In this document: in pieces, positions 46,770-59,049 of the stretch
Layout of the letters: every line of letters starts with the position of its first letter
How positions within the stretch are numbered: position 1 is the stretch's first letter
Source of the DNA: Epiperipatus broadwayi
Lineage: Eukaryota > Onychophora > Udeonychophora > Euonychophora > Peripatidae
NCBI GenBank assembly: GCA_028023455.1
Contig: JAQFVV010012572.1
Span: forward strand, 310,001-374,000
Length of the DNA stretch: 64,000 nt
Reading direction: 5' to 3'
Position numbers and translations under genes: made by a program
The notes under the pieces: model-generated
Database searches by the model: none
What the model saw: the letters and a program-made list of their open reading frames with translations, nothing else
What the model was told of the DNA's origin: nothing

Positions 46770-49700
46770 CAAAATTGCATTTATAATTATTAAAATATCA
46801 AAAAAATTATGTGCAATGATGTTTGTCAATGTCACTGATTGTAGTTTCATTTTTACCATTACTACAAATATCTTAACTTGTATTTTTAAAAAGAAACATA
46901 TTTGAATAAAATCTAAGAGTAATTATGAAAGTATTTTTTAATTATTATGCAAATATTTTATGAAAATAATCATAAATATTTAAATAAACTTTAGAAAATG
47001 TACATTTTTTCACGCATTGCTAACAACAATAGAAGAAGATTTACAAGTAATCAATCACTTTTTAGACAGAGATCAAATAATCTATCCATTAATAATATTG
47101 TCAATTCATTTGTAATATTTTCTCTGTAAAATACTGATATCTTTAGATATTTTTTTGAACTAATAAATCAATATTTATTTTAGTTTGAATTTCTGCTATC
47201 AAATGAATGCATAACTGGAAAAATAGCTGTACGAGATTTTTAAAAAGCTAAAAATAACAGCAACACCATCAAATATTTCATGACATCATGTAACTGAGAA
47301 TCATTACTAAAAAATAATAGTTTACATTTAGTAAAGTTGTTCTAGCATAGAGTAAGACTACGAAGAAAACTGAATTTTTAATATATTCTTAAGCTTATTG
47401 GCTACTAATGTATTATTAGCTAATCATTGAACAGTGCAAAGAGCACCATTATTTGGTTGAGCTTAGAGCATCAGTTGGTTTCTAATTTGTCACAGCAAAT
47501 CATTTATTTTTTTAATGATGGTTACACATAATTGTATAATATTTAAAAAAAAACGTAATTAACGTTTTATTCAGATAAATTGATAAATTGTTAACATCCA
47601 GTTGTTTACATGAACTCAAGAGTAAAAAGAAAATCATTTCTAAATCAATAAATTGCTTTCTGTCAAAATGTGCAAATTTTTCTGTTTGTATTAATTTTTC
47701 AGTTTATATTAATATTAATCTGAACTTATGCTACTAAAAATAAAATGTTTCACATATTGTCAAACTAAATTAGGCTTTTTTTTTGTATTAAATGACTCAA
47801 GTTTTTTTTTTTTTGTTATAAATGTAAAAACAAAATGTCAAAAATATATTTTGTAATAGCAGGCAATTTTCTAAATTTGATAGAAAATAACTGATTGAGT
47901 TTGCAAATTTATTATAAAGCTTATTTTAATTCCTATGATCACATTATCAAATTAAAAATAATAAAAATGTAGCTAAAATTAAAAAAGTAATCTTGTGGAT
48001 TTTTTTTTTTTTTTAAAGCCTCGTGGAAGGAGAAAGGAGGAGAGCAAATGGTGATTTAATAAATTTTCACAATCAGTGAGGCATTAAATTTAAAATGAAA
48101 GGAAACAGACTTGAACCTAAATAGTTTTTATACAGTTTAAGTGAACTGAAATAATGAAATCATATGACATTCTTCATATCGATATAAATATAACAGACAC
48201 ATTACATCTACGTTGACTTTTTTTTCCTTTTTCTAAAGTGTACGATTTATATGTATATACATAGAACAATAAAAATAGTCCATTACAAGTTAAATATTTG
48301 TAGAGCATTCTTTATAACAGGGCAAAATCTCTTTCCACTTGGATTTATGGAGATATTTTTCACCAAAGTAGTTAACTGTCACTTTGTTTCTTCCCTTATT
48401 AAATGGTCACCTATTAATTATCAATTGGGTGTTGACTACAGAGCAAATTAACTGAAAAACAATCCAAAAGGTGCTTGGAAATTCTCAGCTACCTAAAATT
48501 TTCATGTTAACATACATTTGATTATTAGATCATGATTATGTACTATATGACTTTATAATGTATGTTTATATGAATTATACTTATATATAGAGCTTGCAAA
48601 TAAGCTCTTAACAAGCTTTGCAGAATATCCCCAACCCCAGACCGGTTTCTGCTGCTGGTGTCTATAGTGAGGTGCTAGGATATTCAAGCATTAGATTAAA
48701 AATACCAGGACAAGCCCAGCACTTTATCTAATAGATAACTATTAAATAGAAAATCTGAAATTTTCAGACATCCATATGTCTTCCAATCCAGCTATCTAAT
48801 TTAAATAGCCATGTGGGACTGAACTAAGTTCAGATACACCATATATTAATAGCTTTAGCAATATAAAATCGCCAAAGCCTTAATAGCAAAAAAATAAAAT
48901 TACAAAAAAAAAAAATTAAGTCAGATGTCTTGGATTTTTCTTTTATAAATTATATTATACCACAGCCATATGTGCTTACAGGTCACCAGTAAATATTTTA
49001 AAATCATCCATAGCTGCATTGTGAAAAGATTGATCACCTATTGTATATATAACTAATAATTCTTAGATCTCTAGGAACATACTCTTCGTATTAAAATATG
49101 TTATACCATAACTATCCACTGGTATGAAAATCAACACTATTTATATGTACATTTATTTGGAAGTATATTCAAGATTTCAAAATTAACAGGTCACAATGTG
49201 AATATATAAAAGCAAATCACACTGTCATTGCTGGTATGGAATTTACATGTTTCAAATCTTTATTTGATGGTAGAAGGTTAAGCTTTGAAATATATGTATA
49301 CTGATAAAGAGTTGTCTTATATATTTACACTGGTAGAGAGTTGTGATTATAATATAAACATGAGAGAATGAGAAAAGTTTTATTATTGGTGATACTAAAA
49401 AAAAAAAGTGTAGAAGAGAGGAATTGATATTGATTGATATTTTAAAGATTATTGGGAAATGTGTGAGATTGCTTGTAGAGTATCCATTCATTAAATTTTG
49501 TTGACTCAAGTATTTAAACTATTCATGCTACCTGTCAAGATTATATGTCAAATATCAGAGGACTAGTCCATCTTTTTTGGAATACAGTCTTACAAAGTTC
49601 TTGGATTTTATCTTGATTTTAATTTTTTATAAATGCAATCATCAATCTATGTCACTGCCTTCTGGCTTCCAGAAATTCAGAATAAGTTTCTATCGCATAA

Positions 49701-50095
49701 TTAACGATGCATCGATAGATTAATTTGTTTTCACACAATGGAAAAGCTCCTGTAAAAAAAGCTTTTAAAACTAAGATCGTTTTTATCTTCTTTTAATTTT
49801 ATTTTTCTAACATGAGTAAATGAGGTTAAGACATTTTATATGCTATATTCATACACACATTGAGTATTATTTGTGTTTTATCCTCCAAGAGAAAAAAGAT
49901 GTGGATATTTTATACAGTCACTGAAAGATCCAATCAACATTTGTTGCAAATATAAATGAAAAACAAACAAGCACTTAAAAGACAACTATGTTACAAAACT
50001 ATCCTTTTTTTACAATTGGTAGAATCTTAAGAGTTCTATCAAACGACAACAATATTAAAGTGAACTGATACTTTGTATCACTTTTGTAGCATTAA
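46770..50095. other. AT-rich DNA, nothing recognised
   Basis: No gene, RNA or clear repeat seen on either strand. A less AT-rich patch at 48600-48850 (agaccggtttctgctgctgg) may be an old repeat but has no recognisable features. Confidence 0.45.
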
Positions 50096-50124
50096 AATAA
50101 AACTTTATGTCATCATCATCATTA

Positions 50125-52178
50125 TCAACCATTATCAATTGACTGCAGGATGAAGGTCTCTCCAAGTTTAATCCATCTTCTCTGATCTTCAGCTTCTCTT
50201 CTCCACATCACCCCTGCATACTTTCTTATTTCATCCATCCATCTCACATGTGGTCTCTTTCTGGGTCTTTTACAATCTCTTGGAATCCAGTTTAAAATTT
50301 CAATTGTCCATCTATTATCATTTCTTCTAGAAATATGTCCAGCCCAACTCCACTTCAATCTTTTAATTTTTTCAATGAGGTCAGTAACACCTGTTTGTTC
50401 TCTTACCCATACATTGCGTTTTCGATCTCTTCTTGTTACTCCCAACATACATCTCTCCATACTTCTTTCAGTGGTCTTAAGTCTCTGTATTGCTCTTGTA
50501 TTAAGTGTCCTAGTCTCAGATCCATAAGTAAGAACTGGTAAAACACATTTGTTAAAAACCTTCCTTTTCAAACACATAGGCATATTTCCTTTTAGTATCA
50601 AGTTATTTCTACCAAAAGCACTCCAACCAAGTTTAATTCTATGATTAATTTCTTCCATTATGTTTCCATCTGTATTAATAATCTGACCAAGGTATTTGTA
50701 ACTGTTAACTTCTTCTAATTCATCATAATCAATCTTTATTTTCATATTTTGAGAAAATCGATTAAACATTACTTTAGTCTTTTTAACATTTATCTTTAGT
50801 CCTACTTTCCTACTTTTATCTGATAATTCCTGCAACATATCCTGCAGCTCTGAAGCATTATTTGCAAAAACAACTACATCATCTGCGAAATCTAAATGAC
50901 TTAAATAATCTCCATTTACTTTCACTCCTTTAGTTTCCCATTTTAATCCACAAAATACTTCTTGCAGCACTGCTGTAAAAAGTTTTGGAGATATGGAGTC
51001 ACCTTGTCTTATACCTTTCTCAATGTTGACTTTCCCAGTATTATTATGTAATCTAATTGTTGCTGTTGCATTTTTATAAATATTCTTCAAAATATGACAA
51101 TATCCTGGATCTATACCTTGATGATCCAATGCTTTAATCACTGAAGAAATGTTTATAGAATCAAATGCCTTTTCATAATCTGCAAATCCAAAACATAATG
51201 ACAACTCATATTCATTTGTCCTTTCTATAACTTCTCTCAACACCTGGATATGATCTACTATACTAAAACCACTTTTAAATCCAGCTTGTTCTCTTGGTTG
51301 ATGGAAATCCAATGTTCTCTGTAGACGAGTTGTAATTATCTTGGTAAAAATTTTATATAAAACTGATAAAAGGCTGATAGGTCTGTAATTTCATCTTCTT
51401 TATCACCTTTTTTAAATATTAATATTTTTACTGCATTCTTCCAATCATCCGGTACATCTTTATTATTTAGACATTTGGTATATAACTTTGCTAAAATTTT
51501 ATCTATTTCTTCACCTGCTTCTTTTAATATATCAATTATAATTCCATCATTACCTGGAGCCTTTCCCTTTTTCATACATTTAATTGCGTGTCTCACTTCT
51601 TCATTTAAAATTCTGGGCAATTCGGAAGATGTAATAGATATAGGAGGTACTTGTTCTTTATTACTATATAATTCTTGATAAAAATCTTCTACCAATTTCA
51701 TGATGTCATCTCTCTTTATAGTAACAATTCCATCTTTTTTTCTTATTGCAGATATAAATTTCCTACCAATACCAAAATGTTGTTTTACATTCTTAAGACT
51801 TTTATTTTCTTCTACAGCTTTCCTTGCTAGTTCACAATTATACTTTCTTATATCATTTTCAACTCTTTTCCGCACCATTTTACAAAATTCGAGATATTCA
51901 ATTCTTTTTAATGCATCATTTTTGTATATCTTCATATTCCTTTTTTTCTTCATAAATTCTCTAGTCTCAGTAGAAATTTTATTGGTCAATTGCTGCTTGT
52001 TTCTACCAGCTATCTTTGTTGCAGTTTTTAAAAGTGTATCAGTTATTTTCATATTAATTTCATTCAAATCTGAATCATGCTCAAAATCTACTAATACTTG
52101 AAACCGATTTTTAAGTTCTAATTTAAATTCATTAAAATGTTTCTGAAGATTAGGAATATCAACTGTAAATATTGGTTT
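50125..52178 (-). pseudogene. RTE reverse transcriptase and C-terminal domain, one internal frameshift
   Basis: Continues from the endonuclease in another frame. The first part (to about 51360) has AIKCMKKGKAPGNDGI and WKNAVKILIFKKGDKED, the fingers of LINE RT. A frameshift at about 51385-51400 then breaks it; the continuation reads NYRPISLLSVLYKIF in the next frame and joins the frame ending at 50125. That part has GFADYEKAFDSI (catalytic D), KGIRQGDSISPKLF, the catalytic FADD motif (HLDFADDVVVFA), KINVKKTKVM, then the C-terminal YGSETRTL and WSWAGHISRRNDNRWTIEIL. The stop is followed by the short-repeat tail. With two frameshifts overall the copy is dead, but all RT motifs are readable. Confidence 0.88.
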
Positions 52179-53115
52179 TTCTTAATAATTTTTGTCTCTC
52201 TAGTTTCACATTAACATGTATCTTACACCTTACTAATCGATGATCACTTCCTGTGTTAAATTTATTAAGAACATTACAATCTTGAAATATGTATTTCCTA
52301 TTAGTCAAAATATATTCCAATTCTGCTGTAACTTCATTTGGATGCTTCCATGTCCATTTCCTTTTAACATTTTTCTCAAAAAAAGAATTCCTAATATAAA
52401 GTTTTTCTTTTTCTGCAAACTCCACAAGTCTATGTCCTCTCTCATTTCTATTACCATAACCAAAATTACCTATAGCACTTTCATCTTTCATTTGTTTACC
52501 AATTCTAGCATTAAAGTCTCCCATAATGATTTTAAAATGTTGTTTACTCTGATCAAAAGCCTTTTGTACATCCATATAAAAATCTTCTACTACTTCATCA
52601 CTATGAGAACTTGTTGGGGCATAAACCTGAATTATCTGCATTTGATATCTGCTATTAAGTTGTATAACTAATCTTGCCACTCTGTCTGATACACCACCAA
52701 TCTCCACAATATTGTTCTTCCACTTTTTATTTATAATGAATCCTACTCCACTTGTATTTCCAATATTTGTGCCTTTATAATAGAGTATGTGTCCACTTTT
52801 TAAATCAATTGTCTCTTCACCTTTTCTTCTAACTTCACAAAGTCCAATAATGTCCCATTTAATATAAGAGAGTTCTTCTTCTACTTCTTGCAATCTTCCT
52901 TCACTTGAAAGTGATCTGCAGTTGTAAGTACCTAAATAAAAAGTTGTCATCAAATGGCAGCCTGGGTCTGCAATCAGGGGATTCTTAGCACCCTCCACCT
53001 TCAGCCACCAACCAATGCCTTGGTTGGTGACTTTACAGCCTCCTGGGAATAAGGGCCATGCTTTATTTTTGTCTGTCATAATTGTATATATATGTATTGG
53101 AAAAATATTTATCAT
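52159..53115 (-). pseudogene. RTE endonuclease domain (EEP/AP-endonuclease fold)
   Basis: Nicks target DNA to prime reverse transcription. Motifs from the N-terminus: LGTYNCRSL (N), LCEVRR (catalytic E), VYAPTS, MGDFNARIG (D and N), and near the end TGSDHRLV (D and H). All expected catalytic residues are present, within 318 codons starting at the ATG at 53115. The frame then hits a stop after LLRKTNIYS because of a frameshift in an A run near 52180; the next frame carries on with FTVDIPNLQKHFNEFK. The domain itself looks intact. Animal genomes contain many such proteins annotated by homology as craniofacial development protein 2-like, which are RTE ORFs. Confidence 0.88.
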
Positions 53116-53400
53116 TTACACAAACATTCATTCTGCCTTATCTGGCACTGAGAAGAAAGACCATGGTGTTTCTTGATCTTAAACTGAGAGATAAAAAGCC
53201 AATAAACTCACCATGCTGGCTAATGCGTGTTGGTGAGCAGCCCTTCCATGTTCGTATACTATATGAATAATCACATAGTAATAACAGCTGCAACGACAAG
53301 AACGTATGGAGTGGACATTAGGAATTTTCCCTGCTCGGTTCCTTTGAGGCCTCCAAGAGGAACCAAAGGGTCTCCTTTCAGTTAATAGCAAACTCCTTTT
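53116..53400 (-). other. Probable 5' UTR of the RTE element
   Basis: Less AT-rich than its surroundings and directly upstream of the endonuclease ATG. A 70-codon frame (53391-53179) lies inside but has no motif. The change to plain AT-rich DNA at about 53400 is taken as the element's 5' end. Confidence 0.45.
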
Positions 53401-53409
53401 TTTATATAC

Positions 53410-54880
53410 AGTATGTTAAAACAGAGATTTTCATGGGAATGAAAAAAAACTTATCAAGGTTCACTACTGTGTAATTAACAATATTATTGTATGGACATAT
53501 TGTCTACACCACATTTTCCATTATCTGAATAAAGAATGTTATTTTTAAAAACATGTAGAGGCAATAACAAGATTAAAAGTCCATCCAATAATTTTTTTTT
53601 TAAAATATAAAAAGTAGGGTAGTAAGTGAATAATAGGATATAAAATTAAGATGTATTTTGATTAATGGGCTTTAAGAAGCTTTTCCTAATGAGAGATCAT
53701 TTAGAAGTTTCACCATGTTTGTTATTATAATTTATTTCGTTTAGAATTTTGATAGTCTCTACATTTTTCTAGCTTATGAGTGTCATATATGGATAGGATT
53801 ATAGTATTCTATATATATATATTGTAATAGTGAAAATGTGATTAAGATATTTCATTTATATGACTGTCTAAACATTACTGTACCAATGTTAATGAATGAT
53901 ATGATTGCAATTATAAAAAATTGAAATCAAGATAGAACGGCCAAGAACTTTGTAAGACAAATTGTGAAGAGGAACAAAGAGTTTAGTAACGTGGAATTTT
54001 ATTGGTGAGCAGATTAGGATTCCTTACATCAAAAATACTGTGATGGAAATCGTTAAAAAACTGGTATCGAAGGCGAGGGGTAAGGTAAGCTTTCATTTAT
54101 TAATGTTGCGTCAAAAACTGCACGTGTTGACAATTATTGTGTTAAATATAGACAAAAATAGTTTTAGCACTATTGAACTACATAATACTTTTTCGCCAAA
54201 CAAACAAATCATGTCGATATATACAATAATATCTGATAAAATGAAAATACAAAAAGGTAGTTTTTTTAATATTTAGCTTTATTAAAAGAAAAAAACTAGT
54301 GACAAATATATAATAATAATGATCATGAGCATTTTAAAAATATTCTAAAGTGATGTGGAATTAATTAAATACCCTTTTTGCTTAATCAATAACTATATTT
54401 TTATTTGAATTAATTTGATTAACGATGAAAAATAATTGATGTATGCTGTTGATTTCGATTAATAAAAAAGTATTCCAAAAATAACAGCTAGGTAAATAAT
54501 AGTTATATATTATTTAAAATTTTCTACAAATTTAACTCTTCTCTTCCGAAAATAAATACTTATACAATGGTAAAAGGTAAACATTTAAATTAAGAGGGGA
54601 ATTCATCTTGTGTTTTGTTTTCATATTTAAAAATATTTATACTGGACAGTTTTATTCTACATATTTCTAATAAAAATGTTTTATATTTAATTGTAGTTTG
54701 TTTTTTAATATACCATATACTGAATCTAGATATATTTATAAAATAGAACAGAAAAAGAAATAATTACACATGTTAAAATGTGTTTTAATGAACCAAAGTT
54801 CAAGAAGAACACAATATATAATGATGTGAAAAGTTTTTATATATTTTAAATACCGTATATACATATAGTATCATTTTTAA
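53410..54880. other. AT-rich DNA, nothing recognised
   Basis: The frame at 54040-54276 shows no known motif. An (AT)n tract lies at about 53810-53822. Confidence 0.45.
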
Positions 54881-54884
54881 TCAT

Positions 54885-55310
54885 TATATGTCAACTACAA
54901 GATGAAGGACTTCCCAATTTTAATCCAGCTTCATCATGTCACAGCTTCTCAATATTTCGGTAAATTTTCTTATCTATTCATCTCATATATGGTCTTTTTC
55001 AATGTTATTTACAAATTTTTGGGACCCAGATTGATATTTCATTTGTTTTTTTATTGTCATCTTTATTTGAACCACACACTTAGCCCAGCTCTACATTATC
55101 CTTTTATTTTTTAATGATATTAATATTTTTTCTCTCAACTATGTATTTTGTTTTTAATCTCTTCTCATTACTTTCAATATACATTTCTTCATATTTCATT
55201 ATGCTTTCTCCTTATGTTTTTGCGTTAAGCATTTAAGTACTAGATATTTAATGTTGTTGTTTACTATTTTATAATAGAACTATTTTATTCCATTAAAACT
55301 TAATTTAGTT
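54885..55310 (-). pseudogene. Strongly decayed RTE 3' fragment
   Basis: The plus strand aligns by eye with 50135-50560 of the long RTE copy: ctacaagatgaaggac against ctgcaggatgaaggtc, tctcatatatggtcttttt against tctcacatgtggtctcttt, and tagcccagctctacatta against cagcccaactccacttc. It has many substitutions and gaps, so it is much older than the copy at 50-53 kb. No frame remains. Confidence 0.7.
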
Positions 55311-55849
55311 TTTTTTTTTTAAGAAATATATATATATAATTAATAGTTAGTTAACAATAATAATAAGGGCTTTCAAATCAACAATGGCTCCTGGGCAGTG
55401 TATAAATAGCATTTTTCTACAATGTCCTCTCATCTGTTTTATTGTTTCATACTATGGCACATTTATTATGATGATGATGAATCCAGTACCTGATTGTTGG
55501 TTGTCTATTCCTTGTACTTTTTTAAACCATATGAATTACTTTTTTAAACCATATGAATTTTCTGGTATATTGGACCTTCCCATAATATGACTAAAATGAA
55601 ATGATTTTATACTATTATTTTCACCTTAAAGTTATATAGTTCAGATCTAATCTTCTAATGAAGTTGTCTTATTAGTTTTTTTTTTTTTTTGCAAACCATT
55701 ACATTTTATTGCTAGCAACTTTTAAAAGAATTTTTCACTGAATACATTCTGAGATAATACTATAGTTCCAACAATTATCTTTTTGAAGATATGTTTTTGT
55801 ATATAAAAAACTTTTCTGGGCATATCTTTGTAATTCTGATTTAGTGTTT

Positions 55850-56535
55850 GTCTAAAGTGAATCTCTGAATTACAGGATCATATTTCTGATGAAAGATCCA
55901 ACTAGAAAAATGTTTTTATTATCAGTTTTTAAGTCAAATGTTTTTCGTCCTTATAATTGTTGTCTTTTTATCCCTAATTCTATCTTTTTCTCTGTTCTTT
56001 AGCTTTCTTAATAAGTTTATTCAAGTTATCTCTATTTTCAACTGAAAATGTGATGTTATCAACATATTTTAAAATGTTTCTGATTTTTCTTTCAATATTG
56101 AATCTATATTATAATCCAATCTGGCTTCCCTTGATAGAGACTAATTGAAAAGGTAGGGTGACAATTTGCAATTCTAACTAACTATATCACCAAGGTAAAA
56201 TCACTCTGTTTGAACATAGCCTGCTCTAAATTTAGTCTCTATATTTTTATAGAGATTCCTCACAAAAATATGAAATGTCTTGATATACTTATTTTCTCCA
56301 AATATATTTCTTATTTTAACATAGTCTCAATGAAAAACTTGGTTATAAATAAAATACATATGGATATTTTTTGTTCATTTATTTAGAATATATTAGCAAT
56401 GATGTCTCTTCACTGCATATCTGAAAGTTCTCTTTGAATATATTTTTTTAATCTATACTGAGTGAATTTTGATATAATCTTACTATAATGTAATATATAA
56501 TTAAGTATTTATTTATACAGCACTATGTTGATAAA
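55850..56535 (-). pseudogene. LINE reverse transcriptase relic
   Basis: Minus-strand pieces in order: KKYIQRELSDMQ and RDIIANI (about 56460-56370), LVRNLYKNIETKFRAGY (about 56260-56215), LSPYLFN (about 56150), and LKYVDNITFSVENRDNLNKL with IKKAKEQR (about 56080-55990). They follow the order of LINE RT motifs: RELPDVQAGF-type, RNLY, ILSPYLFN, and a YADD-type box here read YVDN. Frameshifts and stops separate them. The match is to RTE-like elements distinct from the 50-53 kb family. Its 5' side is cut by the foldback element at 56541. Confidence 0.65.
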
Positions 56536-56540
56536 TTGTA

Positions 56541-57133
56541 ATGTAAATTAGCGATCAGGCTAATGCACATGCGCTTTACAGATAACTATACATAAATAAT
56601 ACTAACATTCTCAAACACAAGATAAAGTCTTTAGAAAAGGTAGAATGAATCCATCTAACTTTTCAACCCAAATGTTTAAGTAATGGGCAAATCTTAAGTG
56701 TTTGGATATGAGAGTGTGACAATATTAAACAGTCACTTTAAATTACTTTAAGATGCTTGAATGAATGACGGTTGCAAAATTATTTAAAATTTACTATACA
56801 TCATTCTTGATTGAAATTAAACATATATGTTTAATTTCAATCAAGAATATATGTTTAATTTTAATCAAGAATGACGTATAGTAAATTCTAAATAATTTCG
56901 CAAGCGTCATTCATTCAAGCATCTTAAAGTAATTTAAAGTGACTGTTTAATATTGTCACACTCTCATATCCAAACACTTAAGATTTGCCCATTACTTAAA
57001 CGTTTGGGTTGAAAAGTTAGATGGATTCATTCTACCTTTTCTAAAGACTTTATCTTGTGTTTGAGATGTTAGTATTATTTATGTATAGTTCTCTGTAAAG
57101 CGCATGCGCATTAGCCTGATCGCTAATTTACAT
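56541..57133. mobile_element. Foldback MITE with long inverted arms, TA target duplication
   Basis: 593 bp, almost entirely two mirror arms (starting atgtaaattagcgatcaggc and ending with its reverse) meeting around 56815-56870. The centre contains a small extra duplication of tgtttaattt(c/t)aatcaagaat. Flanking TA at 56539-56540 and 57134-57135 suggests Tc1/mariner-type insertion. The arms are highly similar with few mismatches. No coding capacity; movement would need a transposase supplied in trans. Confidence 0.8.
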
Positions 57134-57139
57134 TATAAT

Positions 57140-58430
57140 GTAATATAAAGAATATGGTCTGTTTGATCACTTGTGTCTCTTGAAATATAGCTAAAGTTTG
57201 TCTAATATTTTTTCCAATATTGTTAAAATATTGCTCTTTATCTTTTCTGGACACTCTTTGAAATGTTTAAAAAGATTTTAATTTTTTTATTTTGTATTCT
57301 TTTTTCCTCTGCTGACTTATTTTGTTTACCTATTTTTTCTCCACTTATCTTTAATTATTGGTTTCATTTTAATCATAATTTTTCTGCTTGTCATTATAAC
57401 AAATTGATTTACAATATTGTTACTATAAGCAATAAATCTGTTCTCTAAATTTATATGTTGAATGTTTAATAAGCATATATATATATTTTTAGCAATTCTA
57501 AAAGTTTACATAATATCTTTTCTCCAACCATGCCCATGTTTTCAAACTATTAAAACAGAGTCTATCATCACCAAGTAGCTAGACTTTAATCAATTTTATC
57601 ATTGTTGCTTAATATATCTTTATTGGGGACTTTTTGTTTCAATAATATATATATATATATATATAAACGGCATAATTAAAGATATTATAAATAAGAATTA
57701 TTGTATTTATAGAGTGAATGATACCATTATTTGGAATAATGTTGCTTAGATTATCATTTCATCAATTTAATTATTTATCAAAGTACAAGTTTATGATAAG
57801 GATAAACTTAATAAATGAAAAGTCATGAATTGACTATCTTAATAATCCATGAAAAGTTTATACTATATAATCTATAATTTGTTTTTACTTTTGATTTATT
57901 TTAGGGTATATTAAGATAATGGATTTTTTAATTCTAAATATATGAAAAGTGAAAATTATTTATGAAGAAATGTAACAAGTAATTAAAAAAAAATACTTAT
58001 GTATTAGCAATAAAAGATTAAATATTCTGATAAGGTAGGAAGTGTTGGCAAAATAGTAGGAGATTGTGAATAAGAAATATTAGAAATGAAAATTGACTAG
58101 TGTTTGTAAAGAAAATAAGATGGTAATCATGTATAGATTATTCAAAAATTGTGAGATCTTACACATGGAAAAGCAAGTACTAGTAATGGGATTATGTTTC
58201 AATTGATTGTACTTTGACATAGAATAGGTTTAGGAACAAAGTTGAGAATCTATCATATTGAGACAGAAAAAAAAAATGTCATTTGTAAATTGAAATATAA
58301 AATTAGGAAACAGTTTGCAGATTTGTTAATTAATAAAATAAGATTAAATAATACTAAAATGGTTTAAAATAGATTAAAATATAAAATATATAATTGTTAA
58401 TTAGAGAAGATATTAATTAGTATTAAAGTT
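57140..58430. other. AT-rich DNA, nothing recognised
   Basis: An (AT)n tract lies at 57645-57664. The frame at 57263-57448 has no motif. The first 150 bp may continue the LINE relic interrupted by the MITE, but the similarity is too weak to claim. Confidence 0.4.
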
Positions 58431-58434
58431 TATC

Positions 58435-58475
58435 GGCTTAACGTTTTTGAGGATCCATGCCTCATATTCATAGCC
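58435..58475 (-). ncRNA. Hammerhead-like motif in PLE tail (left arm)
   Basis: Minus strand: GGCU, AUGAAUA, U, GAGG with loop and CCUC, AAA (GAA expected), AACGUU, A, AGCC. Same design as 58952-58992 with G12 lost. Confidence 0.4.
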
Positions 58476-58528
58476 TTCATAAAATGTATAATAAAATATG
58501 CAAATACAAATATTCAAATAAGCTAGTA

Positions 58529-58650
58529 TTACGTAGCCCATTTCTTCGAGATCTCGAAGCAAGTATCCTTTCTATTAATGGCATGGATGTTTCCATTGAT
58601 GTAAAATGCCTCCTTTATTTTTCTTTTGTGATCATTTGATTCTGAGCACA
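58529..58650 (-). pseudogene. GIY-YIG C-terminal end of a PLE (left arm)
   Basis: Minus-strand reading: LCSESNDHKRKIKEAFYING, then NIHAINRKDTCFEISKKWAT and a stop (58529-58531). KRKIKEAFYI carries the conserved glutamate of the GIY-YIG family, and INRK is the usual following motif. Only about 40 codons remain. Confidence 0.75.
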
Positions 58651-58898
58651 AAACTAGACTGGGTCAACATATTTACACATTTAACAGAGCTCAGAAAAAC
58701 AGCAACACGTCCTCTGTATTCTTGGAGCATGCTAAACAATCTGGACACAACTTCACACCCGCCAATCCCATAATATTGTGCTCAGAATCAAATGATCACA
58801 AAAGAAAAATAAAGGAGGCATTTTACATCAATGGAAACATCCATGCCATTAATAGAAAGGATACTCGCTTTGAGATCTCAAAGAAATGGGCTACATAA
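58650..58898 (+). pseudogene. GIY-YIG domain fragment of a PLE (right arm)
   Basis: Open frame: KTRLGQHIYTFNRAQKNSNT, then SSVFLEHAKQSGHNF, then KRKIKEAFYINGNIHAINRK, ending SKKWAT and TAA (58896-58898). It has the conserved R and H of the TRLxxH segment, the downstream H (LEHAKQSGH) and the catalytic glutamate (IKEAFYI). The GIY and YIG strands themselves and the whole RT are missing through 5' truncation. The remaining 82 codons have no stop, so decay is limited. Confidence 0.8.
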
Positions 58899-58951
58899 TA
58901 CTAGCTTATTTGAATATTTGTATTTGCATATTTTATTATACATTTTATGAA

Positions 58952-58992
58952 GGCTATGAATATGAGGCATAGATCCTCGAAAACGTTAAGCC
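58952..58992 (+). ncRNA. Hammerhead-like motif in PLE tail (right arm)
   Basis: Stem I GGCU pairs with AGCC. Core-like AUGAAUA plus one extra base (consensus CUGANGA), stem II GAGG / CCUC around a 7-nt loop, GAA, stem III palindrome AACGUU, A at the cleavage position. C3 and G8 are altered, as in the other PLE family here. Architecture is type I; activity is doubtful. Confidence 0.45.
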
Positions 58993-59049
58993 GATAAACT
59001 TTAATACTAATTAATATCTTCTCTAATTAACAATTATATATTTTACATA

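Larger units (their letters stand above)
50100..53400 (-). mobile_element. Nearly full-length RTE-clade LINE
   Basis: Minus-strand order: probable 5' UTR (53400-53116), AP-type endonuclease, RT and C-terminal region, and a 3' tail of GAT/ATG-like repeats (50124-50100). Other 3' fragments of the family occur at 340-1065 and 54885-55310. Only two small frameshifts separate it from an open polyprotein, so it is relatively young. No poly-A tail, as usual for RTE. Confidence 0.88.
58435..58992. mobile_element. Second Penelope-like head-to-head pair
   Basis: The left arm (minus, 58435 to about 58650) and right arm (plus, about 58768-58992) mirror each other; the right copy extends about 120 bp further toward its 5' end (58650-58767). 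Both encode the end of a GIY-YIG domain and then a tail with hammerhead-like motif. Similarity continues a little beyond the motif on both sides (taaactttaatactaattaatatcttc), to about 58385 and 59045. A different PLE family from that at 5.3-6.9 kb. Confidence 0.8.

Noticed and set aside
54040-54276. 78-codon frame as a host gene
   Set aside because: No motif, biased AT-rich composition, no conserved neighbours; such lengths arise by chance here.
55886-55910. CTGATGA followed by GAAA (ctgatgaaagatccaac...)
   Set aside because: The sequence between them cannot form stem II, and it lies in a LINE relic.
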